Source: DASPRM01 sp035319065
GTDB taxonomy: Bacteria > Acidobacteriota > Terriglobia > Terriglobales > Acidobacteriaceae
NCBI GenBank assembly: GCA_035319065.1
Contig: DATHDM010000244.1
Location: 1-22,624, forward strand
Reading direction: 5' to 3'
Length of the DNA stretch: 22,624 nt
The position numbers were made by a program, and so were the translations under genes. Shown here in pieces: positions 1-6,624 of this stretch. How positions within the stretch are numbered: position 1 is the stretch's first letter; each line of letters opens with the position of its first letter. The notes beneath the pieces are model-generated. The model was not told the DNA's origin. It did not search any database and saw only the letters and a program-made list of their open reading frames with translations.

Positions 1-405
1 GTCTTCAACCCCAAAGAGGTTGCCGACAACATGCGCAAGTACGGCGGATTTATCCCTGGCATCCGGCCGGGGGTGCGAACCGAGAATTACATCAACGAAG
101 TCTTGACCCGGATTACGCTGGTGGGTGCGCTGTACCTGATCGTGATTTCCTTCATCCCGGAGTGGATGATCGCAGGCATTCACCTCAACCACCTTCCGGG
201 AGCCTTGGGTGCGTTTTTCGAGAAGTTTCCTGCCTGGGTCACCAACGGTCTGGGAGTCACCTTCTACTTCGGCGGCACGTCGTTGCTGATCGTGGTGGGC
301 GTGGCCATGGATACCGTCCAGCAGGTGGAGGCGCAGCTGATCATGCGCCACTATGAAGGATTTACCCCGCGCAGTGGCCGCATTCGCGGTCGCCGCGCAT
401 GGTAA
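1..405 (+). CDS. secY: Preprotein translocase subunit SecY, C-terminal part (5' end outside window)
   Basis: The frame is open from base 1 to the TAA at 403-405 and encodes the last 134 residues of SecY, the channel subunit of the Sec translocon in the inner membrane. The visible part starts with the family signature around PKEVADNMRKYGGFIPGIRPG, followed by the typical RTENYINEVLTRIT stretch. Two hydrophobic transmembrane segments follow (roughly window residues 39-55 and 80-103), then the VEAQLIMRHYEGF motif that precedes the basic cytoplasmic tail (GRIRGRRAW). It lies directly upstream of adk, as in many spc operons. The N-terminal two thirds lie outside the window, so no start can be assigned. 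Confidence 0.96.
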   Translation, partial: VFNPKEVADNMRKYGGFIPGIRPGVRTENYINEVLTRITLVGALYLIVISFIPEWMIAGIHLNHLPGALGAFFEKFPAWVTNGLGVTFYFGGTSLLIVVGVAMDTVQQVEAQLIMRHYEGFTPRSGRIRGRRAW

Positions 406-450
406 ATGGTAAGAAGCGCTGGCGGACGCAGGAGCGGGCGGACGTCAGGC

Positions 451-456
451 TATAAT
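451..456 (+). promoter_or_regulatory. Possible -10 box in the secY-adk spacer
   Basis: A perfect TATAAT occurs in the 140-base gap between secY and adk, about 90 bases upstream of the adk start. There is no convincing -35 hexamer 16-18 bases before it. It may be an internal promoter giving extra expression of adk-map and downstream genes, or chance. This rests on sequence match only. Confidence 0.3.
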
Positions 457-545
457 GCCGGGCCGTTTGCGTTACATTCGCTGGGCTGGTCTTTCCGGGG
501 TGTCGGCCGCACGGAAGAGATCAAAAGACCGGCGAGAGGTGAAGC

Positions 546-1280
546 ATGGATGCCCAGACCGCTTTATCGCCCAGCGTGGATAGCAAGACGAAGTTCGTTG
601 GCACCTTAGTCCTGCTGGGAGCGCCGGGAGCAGGCAAGGGAACCCAGGCTAAAGCGATTTGCGCCAGATATGGGATTCCCCAGATGTCCACCGGCGATTT
701 GCTCCGGGACAACATTGCCCGGCGCACGGAATTGGGAGCGAAGGCCAAGGTCTTCATGGACCACGGCGAGCTGGTTCCGGATCAACTCGTCGAGGACATG
801 CTGGCCGCGCGGGTGGTTGGCGGCGCGGATACGGATCGGGGGTTCATCCTCGACGGCTTTCCCCGGACTCTACCGCAGGCCGAATGGCTGGACGGTTTCC
901 TGGATGAATGGACCGCTCAGCATGGCGAAGGCAGGTCGTACCGGCCGGTTGTGATCAACGTAGTGGTCAGCTATAATGAATTGCTGCGAAGGCTTACCGG
1001 ACGTCGATCTTGTCCCACCTGCGGGCGGATCTATAACGTTTACCTGCAACCTCCCCGCGTCGCCGACGTCTGTGATGTGGATGGCTCGAAGCTGGTTACC
1101 CGCCCAGACGACAGCGAGGAAGTGATTTCCGAGCGTTTACGGGTGTATGAACGGCAGACGCTGCCCCTGACGGACTATTACCGTGCGCAGGGGCGGTTGC
1201 ATGAGATTGATGGTGATCGCGATGCGGCCACGGTTGCGGCTGACATCCTGAACCTGATTGAACATGGCGATCGTTTGTAA
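546..1280 (+). CDS. adk: Adenylate kinase (zinc-LID type)
   Basis: Adenylate kinase catalyses ATP + AMP = 2 ADP in the cytoplasm. The P-loop GAPGAGKGT is at residues 25-33, the AMP-site STGDLLRDN follows, and FILDGFPRT lies mid-protein. The LID carries a metal site: C156-x2-C159 and C176-x2-D179, the Cys3-Asp zinc pattern known from Bacillus-type enzymes. The protein has 244 residues, slightly long because of about 18 residues before the first beta strand. The ATG start is supported by a purine-rich Shine-Dalgarno (GAGAGGTGA, 534-542). Its 3' end overlaps map by 17 bases, which suggests translational coupling. Its position between secY and map is the usual one for spc operons in many phyla. 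Confidence 0.97.
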   Translation: MDAQTALSPSVDSKTKFVGTLVLLGAPGAGKGTQAKAICARYGIPQMSTGDLLRDNIARRTELGAKAKVFMDHGELVPDQLVEDMLAARVVGGADTDRGFILDGFPRTLPQAEWLDGFLDEWTAQHGEGRSYRPVVINVVVSYNELLRRLTGRRSCPTCGRIYNVYLQPPRVADVCDVDGSKLVTRPDDSEEVISERLRVYERQTLPLTDYYRAQGRLHEIDGDRDAATVAADILNLIEHGDRL

Positions 1281-2016
1281 GTCGCCGGACGAGATCCAGA
1301 AAATGCGCCGCAGCGGCGGAATTGTGCGGCAGGTGCTGGATGAGCTGGCGGCCAAAGTTGAACCCGGCATCAGCACCATGGATCTGGAGCGGACGGCGGC
1401 CAAGCGAATCCGCCAGTTCGGGGCCAAGCCGGCATTCAAGGGCTACCACGATTATCCCTGCGTGCTGTGCACCTCGGTGAACCAGGAGATCGTGCACGGC
1501 ATCCCCTCGGAACGGCGAGTGCTGAAAGAAGGCGACATCGTTTCGATCGATTGCGGAGTCGTCTTCGAGGGTTATTACGGAGATGCCGCGGTTACGGTTC
1601 CGGTGGGAAAGGAAGTGGCCCCGAATGTGCGCCGCTTGCTCGAGGTCACACGGGAGTCGCTGTACAAGGCCATTGATGTCACCCTGATCGGCAACACGGT
1701 GGGCGATGTCGGTGCGGCGGTTCAGGAGCACGTCGAGGCAAATGGCTTCAGCGTGGTGCGCGACTTCGTGGGGCATGGGATTGGAACCAGGCTGCACGAA
1801 GATCCCCAGGTGCCGAACTTCGGCAGCCGCGGATATGGTGCGCGATTGCAGGAAGGTATGGTTCTGGCGATCGAGCCCATGGTAAATGCCGGCAAACCGG
1901 GTGCGCGTCTGCTGGACGACAAGTGGACCGCAGTCACCGAAGACGGCAGCTACAGCGCTCATTTTGAGCATTGCGTGGCGGTGACCAGGGACGGGCCCAT
2001 GATCCTGACGCAGTAA
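1264..2016 (+). CDS. map: Type I methionine aminopeptidase
   Basis: This enzyme removes the initiator methionine from nascent proteins using a two-metal centre. All five ligands are visible: D96, D107, H171, E204 and E235, with the substrate-site histidine H78. These match the spacing of the E. coli enzyme almost exactly. Length is 250 residues, normal for the type I class without an N-terminal extension. I chose the ATG at 1264 (MAIVCKSPDEIQKM) because it matches the usual family N terminus; a TTG two codons upstream (1258) is an alternative. No clear Shine-Dalgarno is present, and the gene starts inside adk, so translation is probably coupled to adk. Confidence 0.97.
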   Translation: MAIVCKSPDEIQKMRRSGGIVRQVLDELAAKVEPGISTMDLERTAAKRIRQFGAKPAFKGYHDYPCVLCTSVNQEIVHGIPSERRVLKEGDIVSIDCGVVFEGYYGDAAVTVPVGKEVAPNVRRLLEVTRESLYKAIDVTLIGNTVGDVGAAVQEHVEANGFSVVRDFVGHGIGTRLHEDPQVPNFGSRGYGARLQEGMVLAIEPMVNAGKPGARLLDDKWTAVTEDGSYSAHFEHCVAVTRDGPMILTQ

Positions 2017-2072
2017 GCGGTGAGGTCGGGCTGGGGCGCTGAGTGGGAAGGAATTTCTGAACAAAGGATTGC

Positions 2073-2291
2073 ATGAGCAAAGAGGATGCGATTGAAGTGA
2101 TGGCAACGGTCATCGAACCGCTGCCCAATGCGATGTTTCGAGTCGAGCTGGAAAACAAGCATCAGGTTCTGGCGCACGTTTCCGGCAAGATGCGCAAGAA
2201 CTTCATTCGTATATTGCCCGGGGACAAGGTCGCAGTGGAGCTTTCTCCTTACGATTTGACCCGAGGCCGGATCGTTTATCGCTACAAATAG
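2073..2291 (+). CDS. infA: Translation initiation factor IF-1
   Basis: IF-1 is the small S1/OB-fold factor that occupies the A site of the 30S subunit during initiation, working with IF-2 (also encoded in this window). The 72-residue length is the standard one. The family pattern is clear: EVMATVIEPLPNAMFRVEL, the central HVSGKMRKNFIRILPGD and the ending DLTRGRIVYRYK. An AAAGGA Shine-Dalgarno lies at 2063-2068, close to the ATG. The gene sits 56 bases after map and 26 bases before rpmJ, a conserved map-infA-rpmJ order. Confidence 0.98.
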   Translation: MSKEDAIEVMATVIEPLPNAMFRVELENKHQVLAHVSGKMRKNFIRILPGDKVAVELSPYDLTRGRIVYRYK

Positions 2292-2317
2292 CGGCCTGTC
2301 CGCAGCTGGGAAATGAG

Positions 2318-2431
2318 ATGAAAGTACGGGCTTCTGTAAAGAAAATTTGTGACAAGTGCAAGGTGATTCACCGCCGGGGCGTCGTGCGCGTCATCTGCGA
2401 CAACCCCAAGCACAAGCAGCGTCAGGGGTAA
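2318..2431 (+). CDS. rpmJ: 50S ribosomal protein L36
   Basis: L36 is a short basic protein of the large subunit. The 37-residue reading frame begins MKVRASVKKICDKC and ends HKQRQG. It keeps the full zinc ribbon C11-x2-C14, C27 and H32, so this is the zinc-binding (C+) form rather than the zinc-free paralogue seen in some bacteria. It starts with ATG; the upstream GGGA is only a weak ribosome site. It lies between infA and rpsM as in most alpha operons. Confidence 0.97.
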   Translation: MKVRASVKKICDKCKVIHRRGVVRVICDNPKHKQRQG

Positions 2432-2454
2432 AGGATCCTGGCGCATATGAGCCT

Positions 2455-2486
2455 GGCTGGCGAGCCCGGCATCCGGCGAAAGCCGG
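2455..2486 (+). promoter_or_regulatory. Paired small hairpins in the rpsM leader
   Basis: The 74-base gap between rpmJ and rpsM holds a GGCT/AGCC stem with a 4-base loop (2455-2466). It is followed by a CCGGC/GCCGG stem closed by a GAAA tetraloop (2473-2486), seven bases upstream of the Shine-Dalgarno AAGAGGA (2494-2500). In E. coli the alpha operon leader before rpsM binds S4 for translational autoregulation. Whether this structure has that role is inference; only the base pairing is seen. Confidence 0.35.
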
Positions 2487-2505
2487 CGAAATTAAGAGGA
2501 AACCA

Positions 2506-2892
2506 ATGGCACGCATTGCAGGTGTTGATCTCCCGCGCAACAAGCACGTTGTGATTGCGCTGACGTACATCTACGGCATCGGAAACTCCCGAGCCGCCAG
2601 GATTCTGGAAACCGCGAATGTTGCCGGCGAAAAGAAGGTCCAGGACCTGGGCGAGGACGAAGTCAACCGCATTCGCCAGGTGATCGAGAGCGAGGGCGGG
2701 GTCGAAGGCGACCTGCGCAAGGACATCTCGATGCACATCAAGCGGCTGATCGAAATCGGCTCGTACCGCGGGTACCGCCATCGCCGCAACCTGCCCGTCC
2801 GCGGGCAGCGCACGCACACCAACGCGCGCACCCGCAAGGGCCCGCGCAAGGGCACCATCGCCAACAAGAAGAAGGCCACGTCGAAGACTTAA
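2506..2892 (+). CDS. rpsM: 30S ribosomal protein S13
   Basis: S13 sits in the head of the small subunit and contacts the P-site tRNA and the large subunit. The protein is 128 residues. It starts MARIAGVDLPRNKHV and has the helix-two-turns-helix region with YIYGIG and the conserved basic C terminus: GSYRGYRHRRNLPVRGQRT, TNARTRKGPRK and a lysine-rich tail. I selected the ATG at 2506 because of the family N terminus and the good Shine-Dalgarno AAGAGGA five bases before it, although the same frame is open back to 2356. It is part of the rpsM-rpsK-rpsD-rpoA-rplQ alpha operon. Confidence 0.98.
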   Translation: MARIAGVDLPRNKHVVIALTYIYGIGNSRAARILETANVAGEKKVQDLGEDEVNRIRQVIESEGGVEGDLRKDISMHIKRLIEIGSYRGYRHRRNLPVRGQRTHTNARTRKGPRKGTIANKKKATSKT

Positions 2893-2955
2893 CCGGTGGG
2901 CGGTTGCCGCACCTGGCGATCAGACGGCAAGCCGCATCCGCCAACAGAGAGACAC

Positions 2956-3381
2956 ATGGCAAAACCGCAAGCCGGCGCTCCTGCGCCGGAGAAAAAAGGC
3001 AAGACCAAGAAGTTCAAGCGTCGTGAACGCAAGAATGTGCCCTTCGGTCTGGTGCACATCCAGGCGTCGTTCAACAACACGATTGTGACCATCTCCGACC
3101 AGGAAGGCAACACTCTGGCCTGGAAGAGTTCCGGCTCGCTGGGTTTCCGCGGCTCGCGCAAAGGCACGCCCTTCGCTGCGCAGCAGGCGGCGATGAACGC
3201 CGCCAACATGGCGCGCGATCATGGCGTGCGCAGCGTCGATGTCCGCGTCAGCGGCCCGGGCTCGGGGCGGGAATCCGCGATCCGCGCCCTGGCTGCAGCC
3301 GGAATCGAGGTGCGTTCCATTCGCGACGTAACCCCGGTGCCGCACAACGGCTGCCGTCCGCCGAAGCGGCGCAGAGTTTAG
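2956..3381 (+). CDS. rpsK: 30S ribosomal protein S11
   Basis: S11 forms part of the platform of the small subunit near the mRNA exit. The protein has 141 residues, with a basic N-terminal extension (MAKPQAGAPAPEKKGKTKK) somewhat longer than usual. Conserved blocks are VHIQASFNNTIVTISD, GSLGFRGSRKGTPFAAQ, the VSGPGSGRESAIRALAAAG loop and the C terminus DVTPVPHNGCRPPKRRRV. The ATG at 2956 follows a purine-rich AGAGAGA (2946-2952). It lies 63 bases after rpsM. Confidence 0.98.
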   Translation: MAKPQAGAPAPEKKGKTKKFKRRERKNVPFGLVHIQASFNNTIVTISDQEGNTLAWKSSGSLGFRGSRKGTPFAAQQAAMNAANMARDHGVRSVDVRVSGPGSGRESAIRALAAAGIEVRSIRDVTPVPHNGCRPPKRRRV

Positions 3382-3443
3382 GCGGTGGCCCGGGAGCGCC
3401 GAGGCGCGGCTGCGCATCGGCGACGAAGGTTTTTCAGGCAACC

Positions 3444-3482
3444 GACTGGGAAGACAGGAAACGCCAATCCCGTAAACCAGTC
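3444..3482 (+). promoter_or_regulatory. Inverted repeat in the rpsD leader
   Basis: Arms GACTGG (3444-3449) and CCAGTC (3477-3482) pair perfectly, with a possible inner GGGA/TCCC extension. The stem ends only three bases before the rpsD Shine-Dalgarno GGAAGGAGA (3486-3494). S4, encoded by rpsD, is a known autoregulator through structured leaders in several phyla, so this could be an S4 site. Only the pairing is observed. Confidence 0.35.
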
Positions 3483-3499
3483 ATGGGAAGGAGAGCAAA

Positions 3500-4129
3500 T
3501 TGGCACGTTACAAGGATGCAGTGTGCAGGCTTTGCCGCCGCGAGGGAATGAAGCTGTTCCTGAAGGGGGCGAAGTGCTTCAGTGACAAATGCCCGGTGGA
3601 GAAGCGCAACTACGCTCCGGGTCAGCACGGTAAAGACCGCAAGGCGAAGGTTGTGGGCTACGGTCTGCAGCTTCGCGAAAAGCAAAAGGCGAAGCGTATC
3701 TACTTCGTCGGCGAAAATCAGTTCCGCAACTACTTTGAGGGCGCGGCGCGCCAGACGGGCGTCACCGGCGAATTGCTCTTGCAGCAGCTTGAGCGCCGTC
3801 TGGACAACATCGTGTTCCGGTTGGGATTTGCCCTTTCACGGCGCCAGGCGCGCCAGTTGGTTCGGCACGGCCATGTCTCCGTGAACGGCCGCAAGGTGAA
3901 CATTCCTTCCTATGAGGTCAGCGTCGGGGAAGAGGTTGCAGTGCGGGAAGAGGCGCGCAATCTCGATTCCGTCAAGGCTGCGGTTGAATACAACAGTCAT
4001 CAGACGCCGGCGGCCTGGCTGGAGATCGACCGGGAAGGGATGAAGGGCCGGATCAACGCAGTGCCGAAGCGCGATGACATCAATTTGCCCATCAACGAGC
4101 AGTTGATCGTCGAGTTGTATTCGAAATAA
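3500..4129 (+). CDS. rpsD: 30S ribosomal protein S4 (zinc-binding form)
   Basis: S4 is a primary 16S rRNA-binding protein that starts 30S body assembly and often represses its own operon. The 209-residue protein has an N-terminal zinc knuckle, C9-x2-C12 and C26-x4-C31, which marks the C+ form. The S4 RNA-binding domain follows around residues 98-160 (RRLDNIVFRLGFALSRRQARQLVRHGHVSVNGRKVN), and the end is the conserved LPINEQLIVELYSK. The start is TTG at 3500, fixed by the family N terminus MARYKDAVCRLCRREG and by a strong Shine-Dalgarno (GGAAGGAGA) six bases upstream. Presence of rpsD inside the alpha operon is as in proteobacteria and unlike Bacillus. Confidence 0.98.
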   Translation: MARYKDAVCRLCRREGMKLFLKGAKCFSDKCPVEKRNYAPGQHGKDRKAKVVGYGLQLREKQKAKRIYFVGENQFRNYFEGAARQTGVTGELLLQQLERRLDNIVFRLGFALSRRQARQLVRHGHVSVNGRKVNIPSYEVSVGEEVAVREEARNLDSVKAAVEYNSHQTPAAWLEIDREGMKGRINAVPKRDDINLPINEQLIVELYSK

Positions 4130-4141
4130 TGAATCGCGCCG

Positions 4142-4256
4142 GCGGCCGCTTGGGCCGCAGACATGGCGCGAATTGCCCGGTTTGAGAGTTTGGCCCATTT
4201 CCGGGCCCGATCAGCCTCGGCAACCTAACCCCACCTTGGGCCAATTGGGGGTTGCC
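4142..4256 (+). promoter_or_regulatory. Three consecutive stem-loops in the rpsD-rpoA spacer
   Basis: The 156-base spacer holds three perfect inverted repeats in a row: GCGGCC/GGCCGC (4142-4158, 5-base loop), GCCCGG/CCGGGC (4175-4206) and GGCAACC/GGTTGCC (4219-4256, with possible inner CCCA/TGGG pairing). None is followed by a T tract, so they do not look like terminators. The last ends 17 bases before the rpoA Shine-Dalgarno. They could stabilise or process the mRNA or tune rpoA translation. The function is inference. Confidence 0.4.
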
Positions 4257-4285
4257 TTGAGCCACAGGGCCGGAAGGAGAATTGA

Positions 4286-5317
4286 ATGCTTTGGAAAGGT
4301 TTTCAGAAACCCAAGCGTCTCGCGGTTGACATCGAGACACTTACCGACAAGTACGGCCGCTTCTGGGCGCAGCCCTTCGAGCGCGGCTTCGGCACCACCA
4401 TCGGGAATGCGCTGCGGCGTGTCCTGTTGTCCTCGATCGAAGGTGCGGCCATCACCGCCGTCAAGATCGAGGGCGTGCTGCACGAGTTCCAGTCGATTCC
4501 AGGAGTGGTGGAAGATGCCACTGACATCATCCTCAACCTGAAGCAGATCCCGTTCAAGCTGAACGGTGAGGGGCCGAAGGCGATCTATTTGCGCGCGGAA
4601 CAGCCAGGCGTGGTCACCTCCGGCATGATCGAGACCGACTCCGATGTGGAGGTGCTCGACAAGGAAGTTTATGTCGCCACGGTCAGCGAAGGCGGCAAGC
4701 TGGACATGGAGATGCGCCTCAAGCGCGGTCGCGGCTACGTCTCGGCCGACAAGAACTTCGACGAGGATCTGGGTCTGGGCTTCATCCCCATCGATTCTGT
4801 CCACTCCCCGGTCCGCAAGGTGAACTACACGGTGGATGCAGCGCGTCTGGGACAGATCACCGACTACGACAAGCTCAGTCTCGAGGTCTGGACCAACGGC
4901 TCGATTACTCCCGCCGATTCGATCGGCTTGGCCGCCAAGCTGGTGAAGGATCACATGAATATCTTCATCAACTTTGAGGAGGAGATCGAAACCGCGACCA
5001 GCCCGGCGGAGGAGCGCAAGCCACAAATCCGGAACGAGAACCTCAACCGCTCGGTCGAGGAGCTGGAACTCTCGGTGCGCAGCTACAACTGCCTGAAGAA
5101 CGCCAACATTCAGACGATTGGCGAGCTGGTGCAGAAGAGCGAAGCGGAGATGCTCAAAACCAAGAACTTTGGGCGCAAGTCGCTGAACGAGATCAAGGAA
5201 ATCCTGGCCTCCATGGGCTTGAGCCTGGGTATGAAGATCGACGAGCACGGCAACGCGGTGCCGGCAAGCCCGCCCGCCGCTGTCGGCAGCTTTGGGCTGG
5301 GCGACGGACAGCGCTAG
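4286..5317 (+). CDS. rpoA: DNA-directed RNA polymerase subunit alpha
   Basis: Alpha dimerises to nucleate RNA polymerase assembly; its C-terminal domain contacts UP elements and activators. The protein has 343 residues. The N-terminal domain includes the assembly signature RGFGTTIGNALRRVLLSSIEG (about residues 34-54) and continues to about residue 230. An acidic linker follows, and the C-terminal domain with LELSVRSYNCLKNANIQTIGEL and FGRKSLNEIKEIL lies at about 250-320. A Gly/Pro/Ala tail follows. The ATG has a strong AAGGAGA (4274-4280) at good spacing. It is the penultimate gene of the alpha operon. Confidence 0.98.
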   Translation: MLWKGFQKPKRLAVDIETLTDKYGRFWAQPFERGFGTTIGNALRRVLLSSIEGAAITAVKIEGVLHEFQSIPGVVEDATDIILNLKQIPFKLNGEGPKAIYLRAEQPGVVTSGMIETDSDVEVLDKEVYVATVSEGGKLDMEMRLKRGRGYVSADKNFDEDLGLGFIPIDSVHSPVRKVNYTVDAARLGQITDYDKLSLEVWTNGSITPADSIGLAAKLVKDHMNIFINFEEEIETATSPAEERKPQIRNENLNRSVEELELSVRSYNCLKNANIQTIGELVQKSEAEMLKTKNFGRKSLNEIKEILASMGLSLGMKIDEHGNAVPASPPAAVGSFGLGDGQR

Positions 5318-5326
5318 GACTCACGT

Positions 5327-5413
5327 TTGCAATCGGGTAAGTCCGGGGATGAAATGTCCTCTGGGTTTCCCGATTGCAACTTACCAATTACCGACTGATT
5401 GCATAGCAATCAG
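5327..5413 (+). promoter_or_regulatory. Structured rpoA-rplQ spacer with repeated TTGCAATC/GATTGC arms
   Basis: Arms TTGCAATCGGG (5327-5337) and CCCGATTGCAA (5369-5379) pair perfectly across a 31-base loop. Immediately after, CTGATTGC (5395-5402) and GCAATCAG (5406-5413) form an 8-bp hairpin with a 3-base loop. Because the GATTGC/GCAATC core is shared by all four arms, the arms could also pair with each other in alternative ways. The second hairpin ends seven bases before the rplQ Shine-Dalgarno AAGGA (5421-5425). No T tract is present. A regulatory or processing role is inference. Confidence 0.45.
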
Positions 5414-5433
5414 AGTGTCGAAGGACGAATATC

Positions 5434-5937
5434 ATGCGTCATCGTGTTGCAGGATGGAAACTCGGGCGTAACACCAGCCATCGCCGCGCGCTGCTGCGCA
5501 ATCTGGTGACCTCGCTGATTGTGGAAGAGCGTATACAGACCACCGCCACGAAAGCCAAGGCCATGCGACCGCACGTGGAAAAGATGATCACCTTGGGCAA
5601 GAAGGGCGACTTGGCTTCGCGGCGCTTGGCCGCGGGATACCTGATGACGCGCGAGGCCGTGGATAAGCTGTTCAACACCGTCGCGCCACGTATGGGAGAC
5701 CGCAAGGGTGGCTATCTGCGGATCATCCGCAGCGGCTGGCAGAAGGGCGACGGCGCGGAAAAGGTGTTCATCGAACTGATGGGCAGCGAGCAGGTCATTG
5801 ACGAAAAACGGCAGAAGCGGGCAGAAGCCCGGGCCAAGCGCGCGGAAGAGGCCCGCAAGGCCCTGGAAGAAGCTCAGGCGCAGCCGGGTGGAGAGGCTGC
5901 CCCGCCCGAAGGCGGCGAGGGCCAGACAAAGGAGTAG
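5434..5937 (+). CDS. rplQ: 50S ribosomal protein L17
   Basis: L17 is a large-subunit protein near the exit-tunnel region. It begins MRHRVAGWKLGRNTSHRRALLRNLVTSLI and contains the conserved TTATKAKAMRPHVEKMITLGKKG and GDRKGGYLRIIRSGWQKGDGAEK blocks. The family core is about 120 residues. This protein has 167, with an extra Ala/Glu/Lys-rich, probably disordered or helical tail (roughly 121-167) ending GGEGQTKE. Such tails occur in several phyla and are not essential for recognition. It is the last gene of the alpha operon and is followed by a strong terminator. Confidence 0.98.
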   Translation: MRHRVAGWKLGRNTSHRRALLRNLVTSLIVEERIQTTATKAKAMRPHVEKMITLGKKGDLASRRLAAGYLMTREAVDKLFNTVAPRMGDRKGGYLRIIRSGWQKGDGAEKVFIELMGSEQVIDEKRQKRAEARAKRAEEARKALEEAQAQPGGEAAPPEGGEGQTKE

Positions 5938-5977
5938 GGGCTCGGGCTTTCGTCCCCGATCACAGTTTCCGAACCTG

Positions 5978-6013
5978 AAAGCGCAACCGATGGCGGTTGC
6001 GCTTTTTGTTTTT
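5978..6013 (+). terminator. Intrinsic terminator of the alpha operon
   Basis: A perfect 12-bp stem, AAAGCGCAACCG (5978-5989) and CGGTTGCGCTTT (5994-6005) with an ATGG loop, runs into TTTTTGTTTTT (6003-6013). It lies 41 bases after the rplQ stop, the textbook position for the end of the secY-to-rplQ transcript. Confidence 0.93.
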
Positions 6014-6017
6014 CGGC

Positions 6018-6023
6018 TACAAT
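6018..6023 (+). promoter_or_regulatory. Possible -10 box for the Spy-like gene
   Basis: TACAAT lies just after the alpha-operon terminator and about 118 bases upstream of the next start codon, where a new promoter is needed. The -35 region overlaps the terminator stem and is poor (best match TTGCGC with a short 15-base spacer). A small GCAAC/GTTGC hairpin (6064-6077) lies in the presumed leader. Confidence 0.3.
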
Positions 6024-6141
6024 TTTGTTCTGGCGCCTGCAACGGGACTCTTCGTCGAGCGGCGCAACTTTTGTTGCAGATGACGGTTAACCCTAGTGGA
6101 CGTCGTTTTCGGCGTTCCTTAATGAACGTGGAGGTTTTCGA

Positions 6142-6555
6142 ATGAAGCTAAAGTTTGCCCTTGCTGTCCTGCTCGGCGCGCTGTTGGCATTAGCCGCGGT
6201 CGCGCAAGATTCTGCCGCGCAGGCAGGCACTCCCCCGGCCGATACCACCAAGACCTACCCGCAGGAAGGCCGCGGCTTCGTGCAGATGCTTTCGCAGAAA
6301 CTGAATCTGACTGCGGACCAGCAGGCGAAGCTCAAGCCGATCCTGCAACAGCAGCATCAGCAATTCATGTCGGTCAGGGAAGACGCAACCCTCACTGCGG
6401 ATCAGAAGCAGGCGAAGATGAAGGAAATCCGCGAGGCCACCGACACCCAGATCAACGGCATCCTGACCCCGGAACAGCAGCAGCAGTTTGCGCAAATGAA
6501 GTCGCAGCACAGGGGGCGCATGAAGGGTGCCGCCGCGGCTACGCCTCCGCAATAG
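6142..6555 (+). CDS. Exported Spy/CpxP-like LTxxQ-motif protein
   Basis: A 137-residue protein with an N-terminal signal peptide (MKLKFALAVLLGALLALAAVAQ, probable cleavage after AVA around residue 21). The mature part is rich in Gln and Lys and contains three LTxxQ motifs: LTADQQ, LTADQK and LTPEQQ. LTxxQ is the hallmark of the Spy/CpxP superfamily of periplasmic, all-helical proteins; Spy is a chaperone and CpxP a stress sensor partner. A Shine-Dalgarno GGAGG (6130-6134) supports the ATG. The gene stands alone between two terminators. A periplasmic chaperone or stress role is inferred from family; no Cpx system is visible nearby. Confidence 0.8.
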   Translation: MKLKFALAVLLGALLALAAVAQDSAAQAGTPPADTTKTYPQEGRGFVQMLSQKLNLTADQQAKLKPILQQQHQQFMSVREDATLTADQKQAKMKEIREATDTQINGILTPEQQQQFAQMKSQHRGRMKGAAAATPPQ

Positions 6556-6578
6556 CGCAGCCCGCGAACCGGACCAAG

Positions 6579-6605
6579 AGGAAGCCGCAGGCTGCCTTTT
6601 TTCTT
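6579..6605 (+). terminator. Probable intrinsic terminator after the Spy-like gene
   Basis: AGGAAGCC and GGCTGCCT can pair around a GCA loop with one mismatch (6579-6597), and the stem runs into TTTTTTCTT (6597-6605). An alternative, longer-range pairing is GCAGCC (6557-6562) with GGCTGC (6590-6595). The site lies between two convergent genes. Confidence 0.6.
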
Positions 6606-6624
6606 CTAGCGCGCGCTCCCGAGA

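Noticed and set aside
1096..2106. 336-codon open frame on the minus strand across map
   Set aside because: It is antisense to a fully conserved methionine aminopeptidase gene, has no recognisable motifs, and long antisense frames are common in GC-rich DNA.
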